Counted from the first letter of the stretch, positions 7,978-16,927 are shown. The stretch is 64,000 nt of DNA from 2-02-FULL-47-50 sp964479045 (GCA_964479045.1 CAYZJI010000013.1:1-64000); one strand, 5' to 3'. Translations and numbers: made by a program. Notes: generated from the letters alone by a model not told the origin.

Positions 7978-8658
7978 ATGGATACAGTTCAAATCATTGC
8001 CCTCACCATGGGGGTCGCCTGGGCCAGTGGCATAAACCTGTATGCAGCTGTTTTCATGCTCGGCTATCTCGGCTCCACCGGTCATATCATTCTGCCCCCG
8101 GGTCTCGAAGTAGTAACTGATCCGCTGGTGATGTTCGCTGCCGGAACCATGTATTGCCTGCAATTTTTTGCTGACAAGACCCCTGGGGTCGACAGCCTAT
8201 GGGATACCATGCACACGTTTATCCGCATACCGGCGGGAGCAGTGCTGGCCATGGGAGCGGTCGGGGATACCAGTGCGGCAGTTGAACTGGCAGCGTTTCT
8301 GGTAGGTGGTGCACTGGCAGCCGGAACCCATGTCACCAAAACTGGCACACGGCTATTGATCAATACCAGTCCAGAGCCCTTCAGTAATTGGGCAGCCTCA
8401 GTTACGGAAGATGTGGCCGTCGTTGCCGGGTTGTGGACAGCCCTGTATCACCCGTGGATATTTCTGCTGTTGATCATCTTGATCATATTGGTCATGATTT
8501 GGGCTATCCCGAGACTTTGGCAAGGCATCCAGCGGGCATTCATTTACATACGTGAAGTATTCAAGGGTCAATACCAACCATCAGTGAAAACAGTGCGTGT
8601 GCCGCAGGATAACCCTGAACAGGAAAATCATAACCACGACACACCGGAAAGGTCATGA
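7978..8658 (+). CDS. DUF4126 family membrane protein
   Basis: Integral membrane protein of 226 residues and unknown function. Four to five hydrophobic segments are visible (about residues 8-28, 48-62, 78-98, 100-115 and a long one at 158-180), with the family-typical opening GVAWASGINLYAAVFMLG and the loop PEPFSNWAASVTED near residue 140. The C-terminal 35 residues are polar and probably cytoplasmic. Its stop overlaps the start of the thioredoxin gene by ATGA, so the two are translationally coupled. The family occurs with assorted neighbours and gives no hint of substrate. Confidence 0.85.
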   Translation: MDTVQIIALTMGVAWASGINLYAAVFMLGYLGSTGHIILPPGLEVVTDPLVMFAAGTMYCLQFFADKTPGVDSLWDTMHTFIRIPAGAVLAMGAVGDTSAAVELAAFLVGGALAAGTHVTKTGTRLLINTSPEPFSNWAASVTEDVAVVAGLWTALYHPWIFLLLIILIILVMIWAIPRLWQGIQRAFIYIREVFKGQYQPSVKTVRVPQDNPEQENHNHDTPERS

Positions 8659-9194
8659 CCCGGAAAGATCGTCTGTCAGGACTCTTTATTCTCGTGGTTG
8701 CTCTCGCCGTGGGTTGGCTGTGGCTGTCTTCAGGTGGCCTCAGTCATGCTCCCGATACAACCTTCAGAATAATTGACGGACGCCAGATCAGTACACAGGA
8801 TTTAAAAGGTAAACCGGTTCTTGTCACGTTCTGGGCAACCACCTGCCCCGGTTGTATCAAGGAAATGCCCCACCTGATCGAGCTCTACGAAGAATTCTCT
8901 CACAGGGGTTTTGAAATTATTGGCGTGGCCATGGCCTACGATCCCCCGAATCAGGTGCTGGAACTGGTCAAGCGCCGTCAGGTGCCCTATCCCATCGCAC
9001 TGGATATCGACGGCACAATTGCAAAAGTGTTTGATAATGTGCTGTTGACGCCCACCTCATTTCTGATAAGCCCCGATGGCAGGATCATACAACACAAAAT
9101 TGGTGAGATGGACATGCTGGAATTGCGTAATACAATTTCCGCAATACTGGTGCAATATAGCGCCGGTGAACCGCGTCTGCTGGCCAACCACTGA
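8655..9194 (+). CDS. TlpA/ResA-like thioredoxin-fold protein
   Basis: Predicted membrane-tethered periplasmic thiol oxidoreductase of 179 residues. An N-terminal signal anchor (about residues 9-26) is followed by a thioredoxin-like domain with the active-site motif CPGC in FWATTCPGCIKEMP (about residue 60) and the cis-proline region TPTSFLI (about residue 135). The CPGC dipeptide is less usual than CEPC or CPPC of TlpA proteins. It lies between the DUF4126 gene (4-base overlap) and hemJ (15 bases), suggesting one operon. The substrate, perhaps apocytochrome or another envelope protein, is not indicated. Confidence 0.88.
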   Translation: MTRKDRLSGLFILVVALAVGWLWLSSGGLSHAPDTTFRIIDGRQISTQDLKGKPVLVTFWATTCPGCIKEMPHLIELYEEFSHRGFEIIGVAMAYDPPNQVLELVKRRQVPYPIALDIDGTIAKVFDNVLLTPTSFLISPDGRIIQHKIGEMDMLELRNTISAILVQYSAGEPRLLANH

Positions 9195-9209
9195 ACACGG
9201 ATCAGGGTC

Positions 9210-9635
9210 ATGCTGTGGGCGAAAGCTTTGCATATTATTTTCATGGTGACCTGGTTTGCAGGATTGTTCTATCTGCCAAGACTGTTTGTCTATCATGCCA
9301 TGAGCGATGATCAGACGAGCATGGATCGTTTTAAAATTATGGAGCGGAAACTATATTATGGAATTACAACGCCGGGGATGATCTTCACTCTGGTGTTTGG
9401 TTTCTGGACTTTGCTCGCCAATGGCTGGGCTGTTTACGCGGGAACCTTATGGCTGCATGCAAAACTGTTGTGTGTATTACTGCTTGTTGTTTACCATATT
9501 TACTGTGGCAAGCTCTTGCTGGATTTCAAACATGACCGTAATCACCATTCACATGTGTGGTATCGGTGGTTCAACGAAATTCCGGTAATATTTCTGATCA
9601 TCATTGTGATTCTGGCCGTTGTGCGGCCAATCTGA
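9210..9635 (+). CDS. hemJ: Protoporphyrinogen IX oxidase HemJ
   Basis: Membrane enzyme that oxidises protoporphyrinogen IX to protoporphyrin IX in haem synthesis, found in many Gram-negatives lacking HemG or HemY. The 141-residue product has four hydrophobic segments and the typical opening WAKALHIIFMVTWFAGLFYLPRLFVYH, whose histidines are proposed haem ligands in the family. Further conserved features are RKLYYGITTPGM and LHAKLLCVLLLVVYH. hemL and hemB are also in this window but not adjacent. It ends four bases before the convergent rubredoxin gene. Confidence 0.93.
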   Translation: MLWAKALHIIFMVTWFAGLFYLPRLFVYHAMSDDQTSMDRFKIMERKLYYGITTPGMIFTLVFGFWTLLANGWAVYAGTLWLHAKLLCVLLLVVYHIYCGKLLLDFKHDRNHHSHVWYRWFNEIPVIFLIIIVILAVVRPI

Positions 9636-9639
9636 TAAA

Positions 9640-9804
9640 TCAGATCTCGATCATTTCAAAATCTTCTTTTCTGGCGCCGCATTCCGGGCATACCCAGTTG
9701 GGCGGCACATCCTCCCAGCGCGTGCCAGCCGCAATTCCATCTTCCGGCCAGCCCTGTGCCTCATCGTATACAAAACCGCAAATCACACACATGTACTGTT
9801 TCAT
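9640..9804 (-). CDS. rubA: Rubredoxin
   Basis: A 54-residue mononuclear iron electron carrier, short enough to be missed by many gene callers. The two iron-binding motifs CVICG (residues 6-10) and CPECG (39-43) give the four cysteine ligands, and the conserved core residues Y13, the GWPEDGI loop, W29 and W37 are present, matching standard single-domain rubredoxins. Start ATG at 9804; stop TGA at 9640-9642. It is convergent with hemJ and divergent from thiD. Partners in this class include alkane hydroxylases, rubrerythrins or respiratory oxidases; none is encoded nearby, so its role is open. Confidence 0.95.
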   Translation of the reverse strand: MKQYMCVICGFVYDEAQGWPEDGIAAGTRWEDVPPNWVCPECGARKEDFEMIEI

Positions 9805-9865
9805 TCGGCGTTTCCTTCATGGATATTTATTATTTTAACTGCACTGCATTGTAGAATATTGCCCC

Positions 9866-10654
9866 ATGCAGATGAACACTGGAAACAAACCTGTAGTACT
9901 GGTGCTGGCAGGGCACGACCCGAGCGGGGGCGCCGGCATACAGGCCGATATCGAGAGTGTCGCAGTAAACGGAGGACATGCCGTTACTGTCATTACCAGT
10001 CTCACGGCACAGAACACATCTGAATTCAGACGCAGCATCCCTGTCCAGCCGGCAGACTTCAGGGAACAAATTAAACTATTGCGACAGGATTTGCCTGTAG
10101 GCGCCTGCAAAATCGGATTAATCGCCAGTGAAGATATCCTGATGGAAATAGATACTGTGCTGGCCGAGCTTGGGGATATACCCGTCGTACTCGATCCGGT
10201 AATAAACGCTGGTACAGGTGATGAAATCATGTCTACTCACCTGCGGACATTACTCTGCGCAAAACTACTGCCTAAAGCGACCATCATAACGCCAAACGGC
10301 ATGGAAGCCCGTATGTTGAGCGGCCAGATTGATCTGGATCTGGCTGGTCACGCTTTATTGCGACAAGGTTGTCATGCCGTATTGATTACAGGCACAGATG
10401 AAAATACCGATCAGGTTATCAATACACTCTATCTGAATCATGAAGCGCCCTTACGTTACCGTTGGGAACGCCTACCCGGTGTTTATCATGGTTCTGGCTG
10501 CACCTTATCCTCTGCACTGGCCACAAAACTGGCATTGGGTGAATCCCTGCATCAGGCTGTGACCGCAGCACAGGAATTCACATGGCAAGCACTTAAATCC
10601 GGGACTACTCTGGGCAAAGGGCAATTACATCCCAACCGCTTTTATTCGAAATAA
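9866..10654 (+). CDS. thiD: Hydroxymethylpyrimidine/phosphomethylpyrimidine kinase
   Basis: Phosphorylates HMP and HMP-phosphate to the pyrophosphate used by ThiE. The ribokinase-fold product (262 residues) shows the substrate site AGHDPSGGAGIQADI near the N terminus, the DPVINAGTG phosphate-binding stretch near 110, and the anion-hole motif GSGCTLSSALAT near 211. Start is ATG at 9866 or 9872, both just ahead of the conserved domain. The 61-base gap to rubA is too short for a TPP riboswitch and none is visible. thiE follows after 12 bases and hemL after thiE, forming an operon. Confidence 0.96.
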   Translation: MQMNTGNKPVVLVLAGHDPSGGAGIQADIESVAVNGGHAVTVITSLTAQNTSEFRRSIPVQPADFREQIKLLRQDLPVGACKIGLIASEDILMEIDTVLAELGDIPVVLDPVINAGTGDEIMSTHLRTLLCAKLLPKATIITPNGMEARMLSGQIDLDLAGHALLRQGCHAVLITGTDENTDQVINTLYLNHEAPLRYRWERLPGVYHGSGCTLSSALATKLALGESLHQAVTAAQEFTWQALKSGTTLGKGQLHPNRFYSK

Positions 10655-10666
10655 GATTGTGTCCGT

Positions 10667-11299
10667 ATGATTGCCATGCCCCATCGCGGTCTGTATGTGA
10701 TCACCGATAGTGAACAAGTGGATTTTACGAGTTTACTTGCCAAAACGGAGATTGCACTGATGTCAGGCGCCGTCATGTTGCAATACCGGAATAAAAACAG
10801 GAATGATCCGGACAAATTCCGTCAGGCCAGCACATTGCAATCGCTGTGCAAGCAATATCATGTGCCGTTCATCATCAATGATGATGTCGAACTTGCCCGG
10901 GAACTGGATGCAGACGGGGTCCACCTTGGCAAGGAAGATATATCCTGCAAAAAAGCAAGAATTATGCTGGGGCCGGACAAGATCATCGGGCTGTCCTGTT
11001 ACAATCTCCTTGAAACGGCGATTGACGCAATCAGCCAAGGAGCAACCTATGTGGCTTTTGGAGCATTCTTTCCGACAAGCACCAAGACCGGTACTGTCAA
11101 AACCGGGCTTCTACTCTTACACGAAGCGAAGAAGCGGCTGAACCTGCCCATAGTTGCCATCGGTGGGATAACACCCGAAAATGGCAGGGCTCTGGTTGAG
11201 GCCGGCGCAGATTATCTGGCCGTCATCAGCGGAATTTATGGTGTTGCCGATACGGCGCAGGCCGTACACAGCTATATCAGTCTCTTTAAAACCCATTAA
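10667..11299 (+). CDS. thiE: Thiamine-phosphate synthase
   Basis: Joins HMP pyrophosphate and thiazole phosphate to give thiamine phosphate. The 210-residue TIM barrel carries YRNKN (about residue 40), the metal-binding FIINDDVELARELDADGVHLGKED (residues 65-88), SCYNLLE, FGAFFPTSTKTG (phosphate loop, about 128) and the C-terminal AIGGITPENG and AVISGIYG. Together with thiD immediately upstream it covers the last coupling step of thiamine synthesis; thiC, thiG and related genes are not in the window. Confidence 0.96.
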   Translation: MIAMPHRGLYVITDSEQVDFTSLLAKTEIALMSGAVMLQYRNKNRNDPDKFRQASTLQSLCKQYHVPFIINDDVELARELDADGVHLGKEDISCKKARIMLGPDKIIGLSCYNLLETAIDAISQGATYVAFGAFFPTSTKTGTVKTGLLLLHEAKKRLNLPIVAIGGITPENGRALVEAGADYLAVISGIYGVADTAQAVHSYISLFKTH

Positions 11300-11311
11300 T
11301 TATAAAGACCC

Positions 11312-12586
11312 ATGACCGATACACTTTTCTCACTGGCAAAACACTACATACCGGGCGGTGTCAATTCACCCGTGCGCGCTTTCAAGTCCGTAGGCGGCAC
11401 GCCTGTATTCTTCAAAAGCGGCAAAGGTGCCTGTCTTTACGATACTGCGGGCAAGGAATATATCGATTATGTCGGCTCATGGGGTCCTCTGATACTGGGA
11501 CATGCGCATCCTGACGTTGTAAAACAGGTGCAGGAAACAGCCGCTAATGGCCTGAGTTTCGGCGCCCCTACGGAAATTGAAACCCGCATGGCAGAAATGA
11601 TCTGCACATTAATGCCCAATATCCAGAAAGTCCGCATGGTCAGTTCAGGTACCGAAGCCGCCATGAGCGCCATCCGTCTCGCACGCGGGTTTACCAGCCG
11701 TGACAAGATCATCAAATTCGAAGGTTGTTATCATGGCCATGCCGATTCATTGCTGGTGAAAGCCGGCTCGGGTGCATTAACTCTCGGAGTGCCAACCTCT
11801 CCCGGCGTACCGGCTGATCTAGCCCAACATACAATTACACTTTCCTACAATCGCCCTGAACAGGTAGAACAGGTTTTCAAAGCCCTTGGCGAAAAAATTG
11901 CGGCTATTATTGTTGAACCCGTTGCCGGCAATATGAACTGTGTGCCCGGCACACAGGAATTTCTTGAGGGCTTGCGTAAAGCCTGTGATCAATATCAGTC
12001 GCTCCTGATCTTCGATGAGGTCATGTCCGGTTTCCGTGTTGCACTGGGCGGAGCACAGGCAATCTACCACATCAAGCCCGACCTTACTGTGCTGGGCAAA
12101 GTCATCGGAGGTGGTATGCCGGTCGGCGCCTTCGGTGGACGCGCAGAGATAATGTCTCACCTTGCGCCGGACGGACCGGTTTATCAGGCCGGCACATTAT
12201 CCGGCAACCCTGTTGCCATGGCCGCCGGGCTCACTACCCTGCAGATTGTGTCTCAACCTGGATTTTTTGAAACACTCACCAGGAAAACAAAACAACTGGT
12301 AGAGGGATTGCAGGTGGCGGCTGGCAATGCTTCTGTTCCTTTCACCACCAATATGTCCGGCGGCATGTTTGGTTTATTCTTCAGTCTGGAGAAAAATATT
12401 ACTACCTTTGATCAGGTTATGGCCTGTAACAAGGAACGTTTCAATAAATTTTTTCATGGCATGCTGAAACGTGGAATATATCTTGCCCCTTCTGCGTATG
12501 AAGCCGGCTTTGTGTCAAGCGCACACACGGAGCATGACATCAGTACTACTGTAGCTGTTGCCAGTGAAGTTATGAAAACGCTTTGA
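11312..12586 (+). CDS. hemL: Glutamate-1-semialdehyde 2,1-aminomutase
   Basis: PLP enzyme making 5-aminolevulinate from glutamate-1-semialdehyde in the C5 haem pathway. The 424-residue product has the PLP phosphate site SSGTEAAMSAIRLAR (about residue 120), the FDEVMSGFR aspartate, and the Schiff-base lysine in VLGKVIGGGMPVGAFGG (about residue 265). Length and N-terminal YIPGGVNSPVRAF are typical. It is 12 bases after thiE, so a shared thiDE-hemL transcript is likely. HemB, the next enzyme of the pathway, is encoded at 58771. Confidence 0.97.
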   Translation: MTDTLFSLAKHYIPGGVNSPVRAFKSVGGTPVFFKSGKGACLYDTAGKEYIDYVGSWGPLILGHAHPDVVKQVQETAANGLSFGAPTEIETRMAEMICTLMPNIQKVRMVSSGTEAAMSAIRLARGFTSRDKIIKFEGCYHGHADSLLVKAGSGALTLGVPTSPGVPADLAQHTITLSYNRPEQVEQVFKALGEKIAAIIVEPVAGNMNCVPGTQEFLEGLRKACDQYQSLLIFDEVMSGFRVALGGAQAIYHIKPDLTVLGKVIGGGMPVGAFGGRAEIMSHLAPDGPVYQAGTLSGNPVAMAAGLTTLQIVSQPGFFETLTRKTKQLVEGLQVAAGNASVPFTTNMSGGMFGLFFSLEKNITTFDQVMACNKERFNKFFHGMLKRGIYLAPSAYEAGFVSSAHTEHDISTTVAVASEVMKTL

Positions 12587-12673
12587 TCAAAACATACCCC
12601 CCGAAATAGCAGTGATAATGGCTGATATTTGGAATTTTCACAAAACAGAGCTGGCAGTTTTTTGCCTGATGCT

Positions 12674-13861
12674 TCAGGCGGCAACCACACAGTTTCTACC
12701 CTGAGCTTTGGCTTTATAAAGGGCTTGATCTGCTGATTTAATCAATTCCTCGGCCAGACTGTCGCGTTCAGGGATAACACTCGCAGCGCCGATGCTGACA
12801 GTCACGATTCCAAAAACTGATTTCTCGTGAGCGATCGACAGCGACAGTATGTCTTCTCTTATTTTATTCGCCATCTTCAATGCAACGTCCTGCACGGTGT
12901 CCGGCAACAAAACGATGAATTCCTCGCCTCCATAACGTGCTGCCATATCGGCTGGTCGTTTCATATGATTTCTTATTTTCTGGGTGATTGCTTTCAGACA
13001 CTCATCTCCCTGTTGGTGTCCATAGTGATCATTATATTTTTTAAAATAATCTGTATCGATCATGAGACAACTTATTTCGGTCTGCCCTCTCTGTGCCCTC
13101 CGCCATTCTTTTTCCAGGTGCATGTTAAAATGTCTGCGATTCGCAATGCCCGTCAGTTCATCTGTCAACGAAGCGTTGGTCAACTGATATTGCAGTCTCT
13201 TCAGATTTTCATAGCTTGATTCAAGATCACGGTTGTATTTCTGTAATATATCCATGAGATCTGCGCGGTCGAAGCGCAGAGCGATGGCCTTGTAGATGCG
13301 GTTATAGTTCCAGACATAAACAACAGAAATTATAATGCAGCCAGCAGCAACGAATATAGCCAGCAGGATCTGCAGCCTCTCGCCTTCCAGCATGAGAGTA
13401 AGCAGTTGCGGCAGTACGACTGTGCTTACAAACACAAAATAGGCCGGTTTCGAGGTAGAAAAAGTAATCATCGAGACTGCAATCGCGATAATGACCAGCA
13501 TGAAGGTAATCGCTTCATATTCTATCGTTAACTGAGGATGGCAATATCCGAGAAATGCCCCCCAAGTCAGCCCCTGGATGCCGACACCCAATACAAATGC
13601 TCTGGATTTGGCTGCCGGATCGGCAAAGAAATTATAATAAGGAGCACCCTGCAGTACGTGCGCCAGCCTGAATGTTGTCACCATGAATATGATGACCAAC
13701 CCGATTATCAATTCAGAAGTGGTAACACGGCCATACAACAATATGAATATCATTATCATGGCCACATAGTTCATGACAACGGAGCGAACGCCTCCGCGAA
13801 ACAGCAGCCGCACCTGTTCGGAATAAACCCGTTGTCTCGGTATTTTCAGAATTTCATCCAT
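12674..13861 (-). CDS. Membrane diguanylate cyclase (GGDEF)
   Basis: Predicted c-di-GMP synthase of 395 residues. About five to six membrane segments occupy residues 26-185, without a recognisable periplasmic sensor loop, followed by a linker coiled coil (about 205-230) and a GGDEF domain (about 235-395). The active site is GGEEF in AARYGGEEFIVLL, and an inhibitory I-site RPAD stands five residues ahead, so product feedback is expected. It is a single gene 161 bases from the PilZ gene on the same strand; a c-di-GMP receptor next to a cyclase is suggestive but they are not tightly linked. Confidence 0.92.
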   Translation of the reverse strand: MDEILKIPRQRVYSEQVRLLFRGGVRSVVMNYVAMIMIFILLYGRVTTSELIIGLVIIFMVTTFRLAHVLQGAPYYNFFADPAAKSRAFVLGVGIQGLTWGAFLGYCHPQLTIEYEAITFMLVIIAIAVSMITFSTSKPAYFVFVSTVVLPQLLTLMLEGERLQILLAIFVAAGCIIISVVYVWNYNRIYKAIALRFDRADLMDILQKYNRDLESSYENLKRLQYQLTNASLTDELTGIANRRHFNMHLEKEWRRAQRGQTEISCLMIDTDYFKKYNDHYGHQQGDECLKAITQKIRNHMKRPADMAARYGGEEFIVLLPDTVQDVALKMANKIREDILSLSIAHEKSVFGIVTVSIGAASVIPERDSLAEELIKSADQALYKAKAQGRNCVVAA

Positions 13862-14022
13862 GTTTTATACCGGGGTTGAACAAAAACTGTGTTTATTATT
13901 ACTGATTGAATTCAAACAACCTGATGTGTCTCAGGCTATGACTGATTCTCTGCTTTATCCTGCTATCCTGCCCTGAATAATAGGAATGGAGGTTAATATT
14001 TTCAACAAACTTTACAGAAAAG

Positions 14023-14742
14023 TTATTTTTTCAGTGTATTCATAGCATTTTCCAGTAATGCCAGCCGTTTTTCCAGATTCTCGATGGTTTGCACAAGTTG
14101 CTGCAAAATTATCTCCTGACCAGGCATGTGATTTTTCTCACCCTGTCCCTCGAGCCGCCTTCCGTCCAGATGCGCCATTAACTGCTCTCCGAACCGATGT
14201 GGTTCAGGAAGGAATTCAGCTGGTTTTCTGGAGGCTGCCTGCGGCGTAGACGTCGTCACAAAATCAAGAATCCCCTCCGGCGTCATGGCATTCTCAATAT
14301 AAGCATTAATGCTGTGAATAACATTGTCTTCAGGCATGATAAAACGTAATCCGAATGCAACATCACGTTCTCCTGCCCCTGGAATCAATACAAAATAGTA
14401 CATCAGACACTTCACAGATATTTTTGAGTGGGCATTGCTGACTGTTATTTCAAAATCAATATCAACAACAGGTGCATTGTTTTTTCTTATAAACATTCCG
14501 GTAGGATGTATACGCTGGAATGTCTCACGATCACAGCGAATCTGCACACCATCAGCAGAGATATCATATATCTCCGCATTAAGTGCAACACCATTATGAC
14601 AGACCGTAACCGGAGACTTGGTCACAACCCGAGGATAGGTTCTTCTCTCTTCAAAATGACTGTAAGGTTCCTGATATTGCATAATTGCCTGCATGGTTAT
14701 ATCAACTGGTATATATAAATTATATTGAGAGAAGTACGCCAA
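14023..14742 (-). CDS. PilZ domain c-di-GMP-binding protein
   Basis: Predicted c-di-GMP receptor of 239 residues. The PilZ domain (about residues 33-150) opens with the binding motif RRTYPRV and has the second motif DISADGVQIRC (the D-x-S-x-x-G variant). The domain is followed by a low-complexity linker and a C-terminal coiled coil (about 205-239) rich in leucine heptads, probably for oligomerisation. The start is uncertain: ATG at 14742, 14694 or 14682 all precede the domain. It resembles YcgR-like regulators only in the PilZ part. Output partner unknown. Confidence 0.85.
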   Translation of the reverse strand: MAYFSQYNLYIPVDITMQAIMQYQEPYSHFEERRTYPRVVTKSPVTVCHNGVALNAEIYDISADGVQIRCDRETFQRIHPTGMFIRKNNAPVVDIDFEITVSNAHSKISVKCLMYYFVLIPGAGERDVAFGLRFIMPEDNVIHSINAYIENAMTPEGILDFVTTSTPQAASRKPAEFLPEPHRFGEQLMAHLDGRRLEGQGEKNHMPGQEIILQQLVQTIENLEKRLALLENAMNTLKK

Positions 14743-14835
14743 TTTATGCTAACCATTTCACCAAATCTGGCTGTATGAAGGCTTTACTGCAGGAGTTTGT
14801 GACGGATTCCCGGTTTGACCGGATTCAACCCGCCA

Positions 14836-14855
14836 GCAAACAGCAGGCTGTTTGC
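14836..14855. repeat. Palindromic hairpin between the PilZ and Mop genes
   Basis: Perfect 8-bp inverted repeat GCAAACAG / CTGTTTGC around CAGG, just downstream of the Mop gene on the minus strand. No T-run follows on either strand, so a terminator role is doubtful; it may stabilise the 3' end of the mop transcript. Confidence 0.5.
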
Positions 14856-14880
14856 CTGCTTACTGTCCGGTTTGAGAACG

Positions 14881-15081
14881 TTATTTGCTAATCAAAACTT
14901 CGGTGGATTTGATCACTGCAGTTACGCTATTGCCTTTCTTCAGCTTCATCTGTTCGGCCGAAGCCCGGGTAATGGCTGAGACGATTTCGAGCCCTCCTGC
15001 AGAAATCACCACTTCAGCCATGACATTCCCCAGTTTGACGGACTTAATCTTGCCTTTGAATTGATTACGTGCTGATAACAT
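14881..15081 (-). CDS. Mop family molybdate-binding protein (molbindin)
   Basis: A 66-residue TOBE/Mop-domain protein that binds molybdate oxyanion as a hexamer in characterised members, storing or buffering molybdenum in the cytoplasm. The sequence MLSARNQFKGKIKSVKLG is the standard Mop opening; the SAITRASAEQMKLKKG segment forms part of the oxyanion site. Full length for a single-domain molbindin. It lies 17 bases after the SIMPL gene on the same strand. No modABC or molybdoenzyme gene is in the window, so the cofactor pathway served is not evident. Confidence 0.92.
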   Translation of the reverse strand: MLSARNQFKGKIKSVKLGNVMAEVVISAGGLEIVSAITRASAEQMKLKKGNSVTAVIKSTEVLISK

Positions 15082-15098
15082 GGTTTATACCTCGTTTA

Positions 15099-15800
15099 TC
15101 AGAAAAACTGCACTGAACCGTTTACTGTAACGGTAATTTTTGATGTGCCTGCATCCACCGCTGGTGCTGGCGCTGCATCCATGGCCGCAGATTTCAGCAT
15201 GGCACGCTCGTACATGACAGGAGGAAAATAACTACCGGTATTGATATTGATATTTACAATGCGATGGTTTTTATTGTCCATGTGTTTACTCACAATATCC
15301 ACCCTCCCTTTGAACGCCACCATGGCTTCTTCAATTAGTTCATTTTCATATTTCTTGCGTGTCGCATCGGTCGGACTGAAATTCATCTGGCGTACCTGCA
15401 GCTTCTCCTGCAGCTTGCCTGCGAGTTCACTCAAGCCTTCAATGTTCCCGCTTTTCAGTTCCAGTTCCTGACTGGCACGCCAGCCAATAATGGTCTGCTT
15501 GTCATTATAAACCGGCCAGGTCTGGTAACTTCGGGTCCGGCTCTCTACATAGTTATGTTGTTTGACGATACCCAAAGCCCATTCCATATCCTTGTTAATG
15601 CTTGCTGCAACTGAGGCAGGGTCTTTGCCATCATGCTCAGTAACCACTATGACGATCATCTGATCGTTGGGAATTTCCCGCTCTGCCTCGGCCTGCAGAT
15701 TGACCACATTGAACAACGGGTCGTCGTCATGGGCGGATGCCGGCATTGCCAGAACAACCAGCAGAACTGTAAACAGGTGACATGTAATTTTATGATTCAT
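15099..15800 (-). CDS. SIMPL domain (DUF541) periplasmic protein
   Basis: Secreted protein of 233 residues with a cleavable signal peptide (about residues 1-23, ending PASA before HDDDP). The mature part matches the SIMPL/DUF541 pattern: INLQAEAEREIPND-type opening, alternating strands with YQTWPVYNDKQTIIGWRASQELELKSGN, and the late REV-like VNININTGSYFPP segment. Relatives include bacterial YggE-type proteins linked to oxidative stress and BP26 antigen; no enzymatic activity is established. The gene is followed by mop and preceded by a terminator at 15843. Confidence 0.85.
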   Translation of the reverse strand: MNHKITCHLFTVLLVVLAMPASAHDDDPLFNVVNLQAEAEREIPNDQMIVIVVTEHDGKDPASVAASINKDMEWALGIVKQHNYVESRTRSYQTWPVYNDKQTIIGWRASQELELKSGNIEGLSELAGKLQEKLQVRQMNFSPTDATRKKYENELIEEAMVAFKGRVDIVSKHMDNKNHRIVNININTGSYFPPVMYERAMLKSAAMDAAPAPAVDAGTSKITVTVNGSVQFF

Positions 15801-15842
15801 GGAATTTTCCTTTAAATAGAAAACGATACCCCTGTAAACGAA

Positions 15843-15862
15843 AAACCCGCGTAGGCGGGTTT
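15843..15862 (-). terminator. Rho-independent terminator after the glycine-zipper gene
   Basis: Perfect 8-bp stem AAACCCGC / GCGGGTTT with a 4-base loop; on the minus strand the stem runs into GTTTTTCG. It lies 19 bases past the stop of the gene at 15881 and separates it from the SIMPL gene. Confidence 0.85.
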
Positions 15863-15880
15863 AATGTTGCAAAAATTTTT

Positions 15881-16390
15881 TCAACTTTCTACCGGCTTCC
15901 ACGACCCGTCCGGCTGGCGGCAGGCCGTGCCATTGATTTCTTCATATTCCCCATTCACATAAATCGTCTGGGTAAAATCCCGGCAGGGTGTGCCATCTGC
16001 AGCAGTATACGTTCGTGTAGGTGTTATTTCGCCTGAGTTGCCGGTGTCCGGGTTCGACCAGCCTGTACTCTGACCGGTCTTCTGGGTTTCAAGTGCGCTT
16101 TGTGTAGTTGCATAATGCTGCTCTTGTTCCTGACAAGACAATGCTTTGCCGACTTTATTACCCAAGAAACCACCGGCCAGTACACCGACGCCAATCATGG
16201 CTGCATTCCCGCTGCCACTACCGAACTGGGAACCCACCAGGCCGCCCAGTGCAGCGCCTGCCAGTGTTCCAAGGATTTCGCCCCCGCTGGTTTCATCCTG
16301 CTGGCATTCAGCCCGTAGTGGCTGCGACACTATCAGCGAACCCAGAGTCACAAGGAATAATAATTGCCTGATCATGGTTGCCATCCTCAT
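15881..16390 (-). CDS. Glycine-zipper 2TM / surface antigen-like outer membrane protein
   Basis: Exported 169-residue protein with signal peptide ending near QPLRA (no lipobox cysteine at a clear +1, although a Cys follows at two residues). A glycine zipper of two hydrophobic helices spans about residues 38-78 (GTLAGAALGGLVGSQFGSG, then GVGVLAGGFLGNKVG). The C-terminal half (about 125-169) has the RTYTAADGTPCRDFTQTIYVNG pattern of RT0821/Lpp0805 surface proteins. The ATG five codons inside (16375) has a better placed AGGA site and may be the real start. Role probably envelope structure; not otherwise known. Confidence 0.8.
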   Translation of the reverse strand: MRMATMIRQLLFLVTLGSLIVSQPLRAECQQDETSGGEILGTLAGAALGGLVGSQFGSGSGNAAMIGVGVLAGGFLGNKVGKALSCQEQEQHYATTQSALETQKTGQSTGWSNPDTGNSGEITPTRTYTAADGTPCRDFTQTIYVNGEYEEINGTACRQPDGSWKPVES

Positions 16391-16447
16391 TCCAGAATGA
16401 TTTTGATGAAAAACAGTATAGCCGGTTGTATTGGTATTTATCGCAAC

Positions 16448-16927
16448 CTAAATCAGTTTTGCCGGAGAAATCACAATTCCGTCCTCGTCCGCATAAACAT
16501 AATGACCGGGGGTAAACGTTACGCCGGCGAAAGCCACCGGCACATCCCGATCACCCGCACCTTTCTTGACACTCTTGCGCGGGTTGGTGCCTATAGCCTT
16601 GAGACCAATATCAATGGTCATGATCACGGCTGAATCACGGATGCATCCGGATACGATAATCCCCGCCCAGCCGTTATCCTTACCAAGTTGCGCCAGCATG
16701 TCTCCTACGAGTGCACAACGCACGGATTCACCGCCATCCACCACCAGCACCTTGCCTGTACCCTCTTCTTCAAGGGCACTACGGACCAAAGAATTATCTT
16801 CATGGACCTTGACCGTCACGATCTGCCCATGAAATTTCAACTTGCCGCCGTAGTCATTGAACATCGGCAAAGCGACCTGCAGTTTGTCGCCATGCTCATC
16901 ATATAAATCTGCGGTTGCAAAATTCAT
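16448..16927 (-). CDS. rraA: RraA-family protein, regulator of RNase E activity or HMG/CHA aldolase homologue
   Basis: A 159-residue RraA-like protein. It has the conserved TADLYDEHGD opening, the central GGESVRCALVGDMLAQLGKDNGWAGIIVSGCIRD, and PRKSVKKGAGDRDVPVAF. Family members in E. coli bind RNase E and modulate its cleavage; the same fold with an intact D-x20-R-D set (here G-D near 100 and IRD near 118) also supports class II aldolase activity in other members. The length favours RraA. It is one base after the nitrilase-family gene and likely co-transcribed with it. Confidence 0.9.
   Translation of the reverse strand: MNFATADLYDEHGDKLQVALPMFNDYGGKLKFHGQIVTVKVHEDNSLVRSALEEEGTGKVLVVDGGESVRCALVGDMLAQLGKDNGWAGIIVSGCIRDSAVIMTIDIGLKAIGTNPRKSVKKGAGDRDVPVAFAGVTFTPGHYVYADEDGIVISPAKLI

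Noticed and set aside
9805..9865. TPP riboswitch before thiD
   Set aside because: The gap is only 61 bases and has no THI-box elements.
12664..12679. Hairpin near the end of the diguanylate cyclase gene as a terminator of hemL
   Set aside because: The T-run precedes the stem on the plus strand instead of following it, and the stem is partly in the coding region of the convergent gene.
15841..15880. Plus-strand terminator
   Set aside because: The T-run is on the minus strand; on the plus strand only TTT follows.
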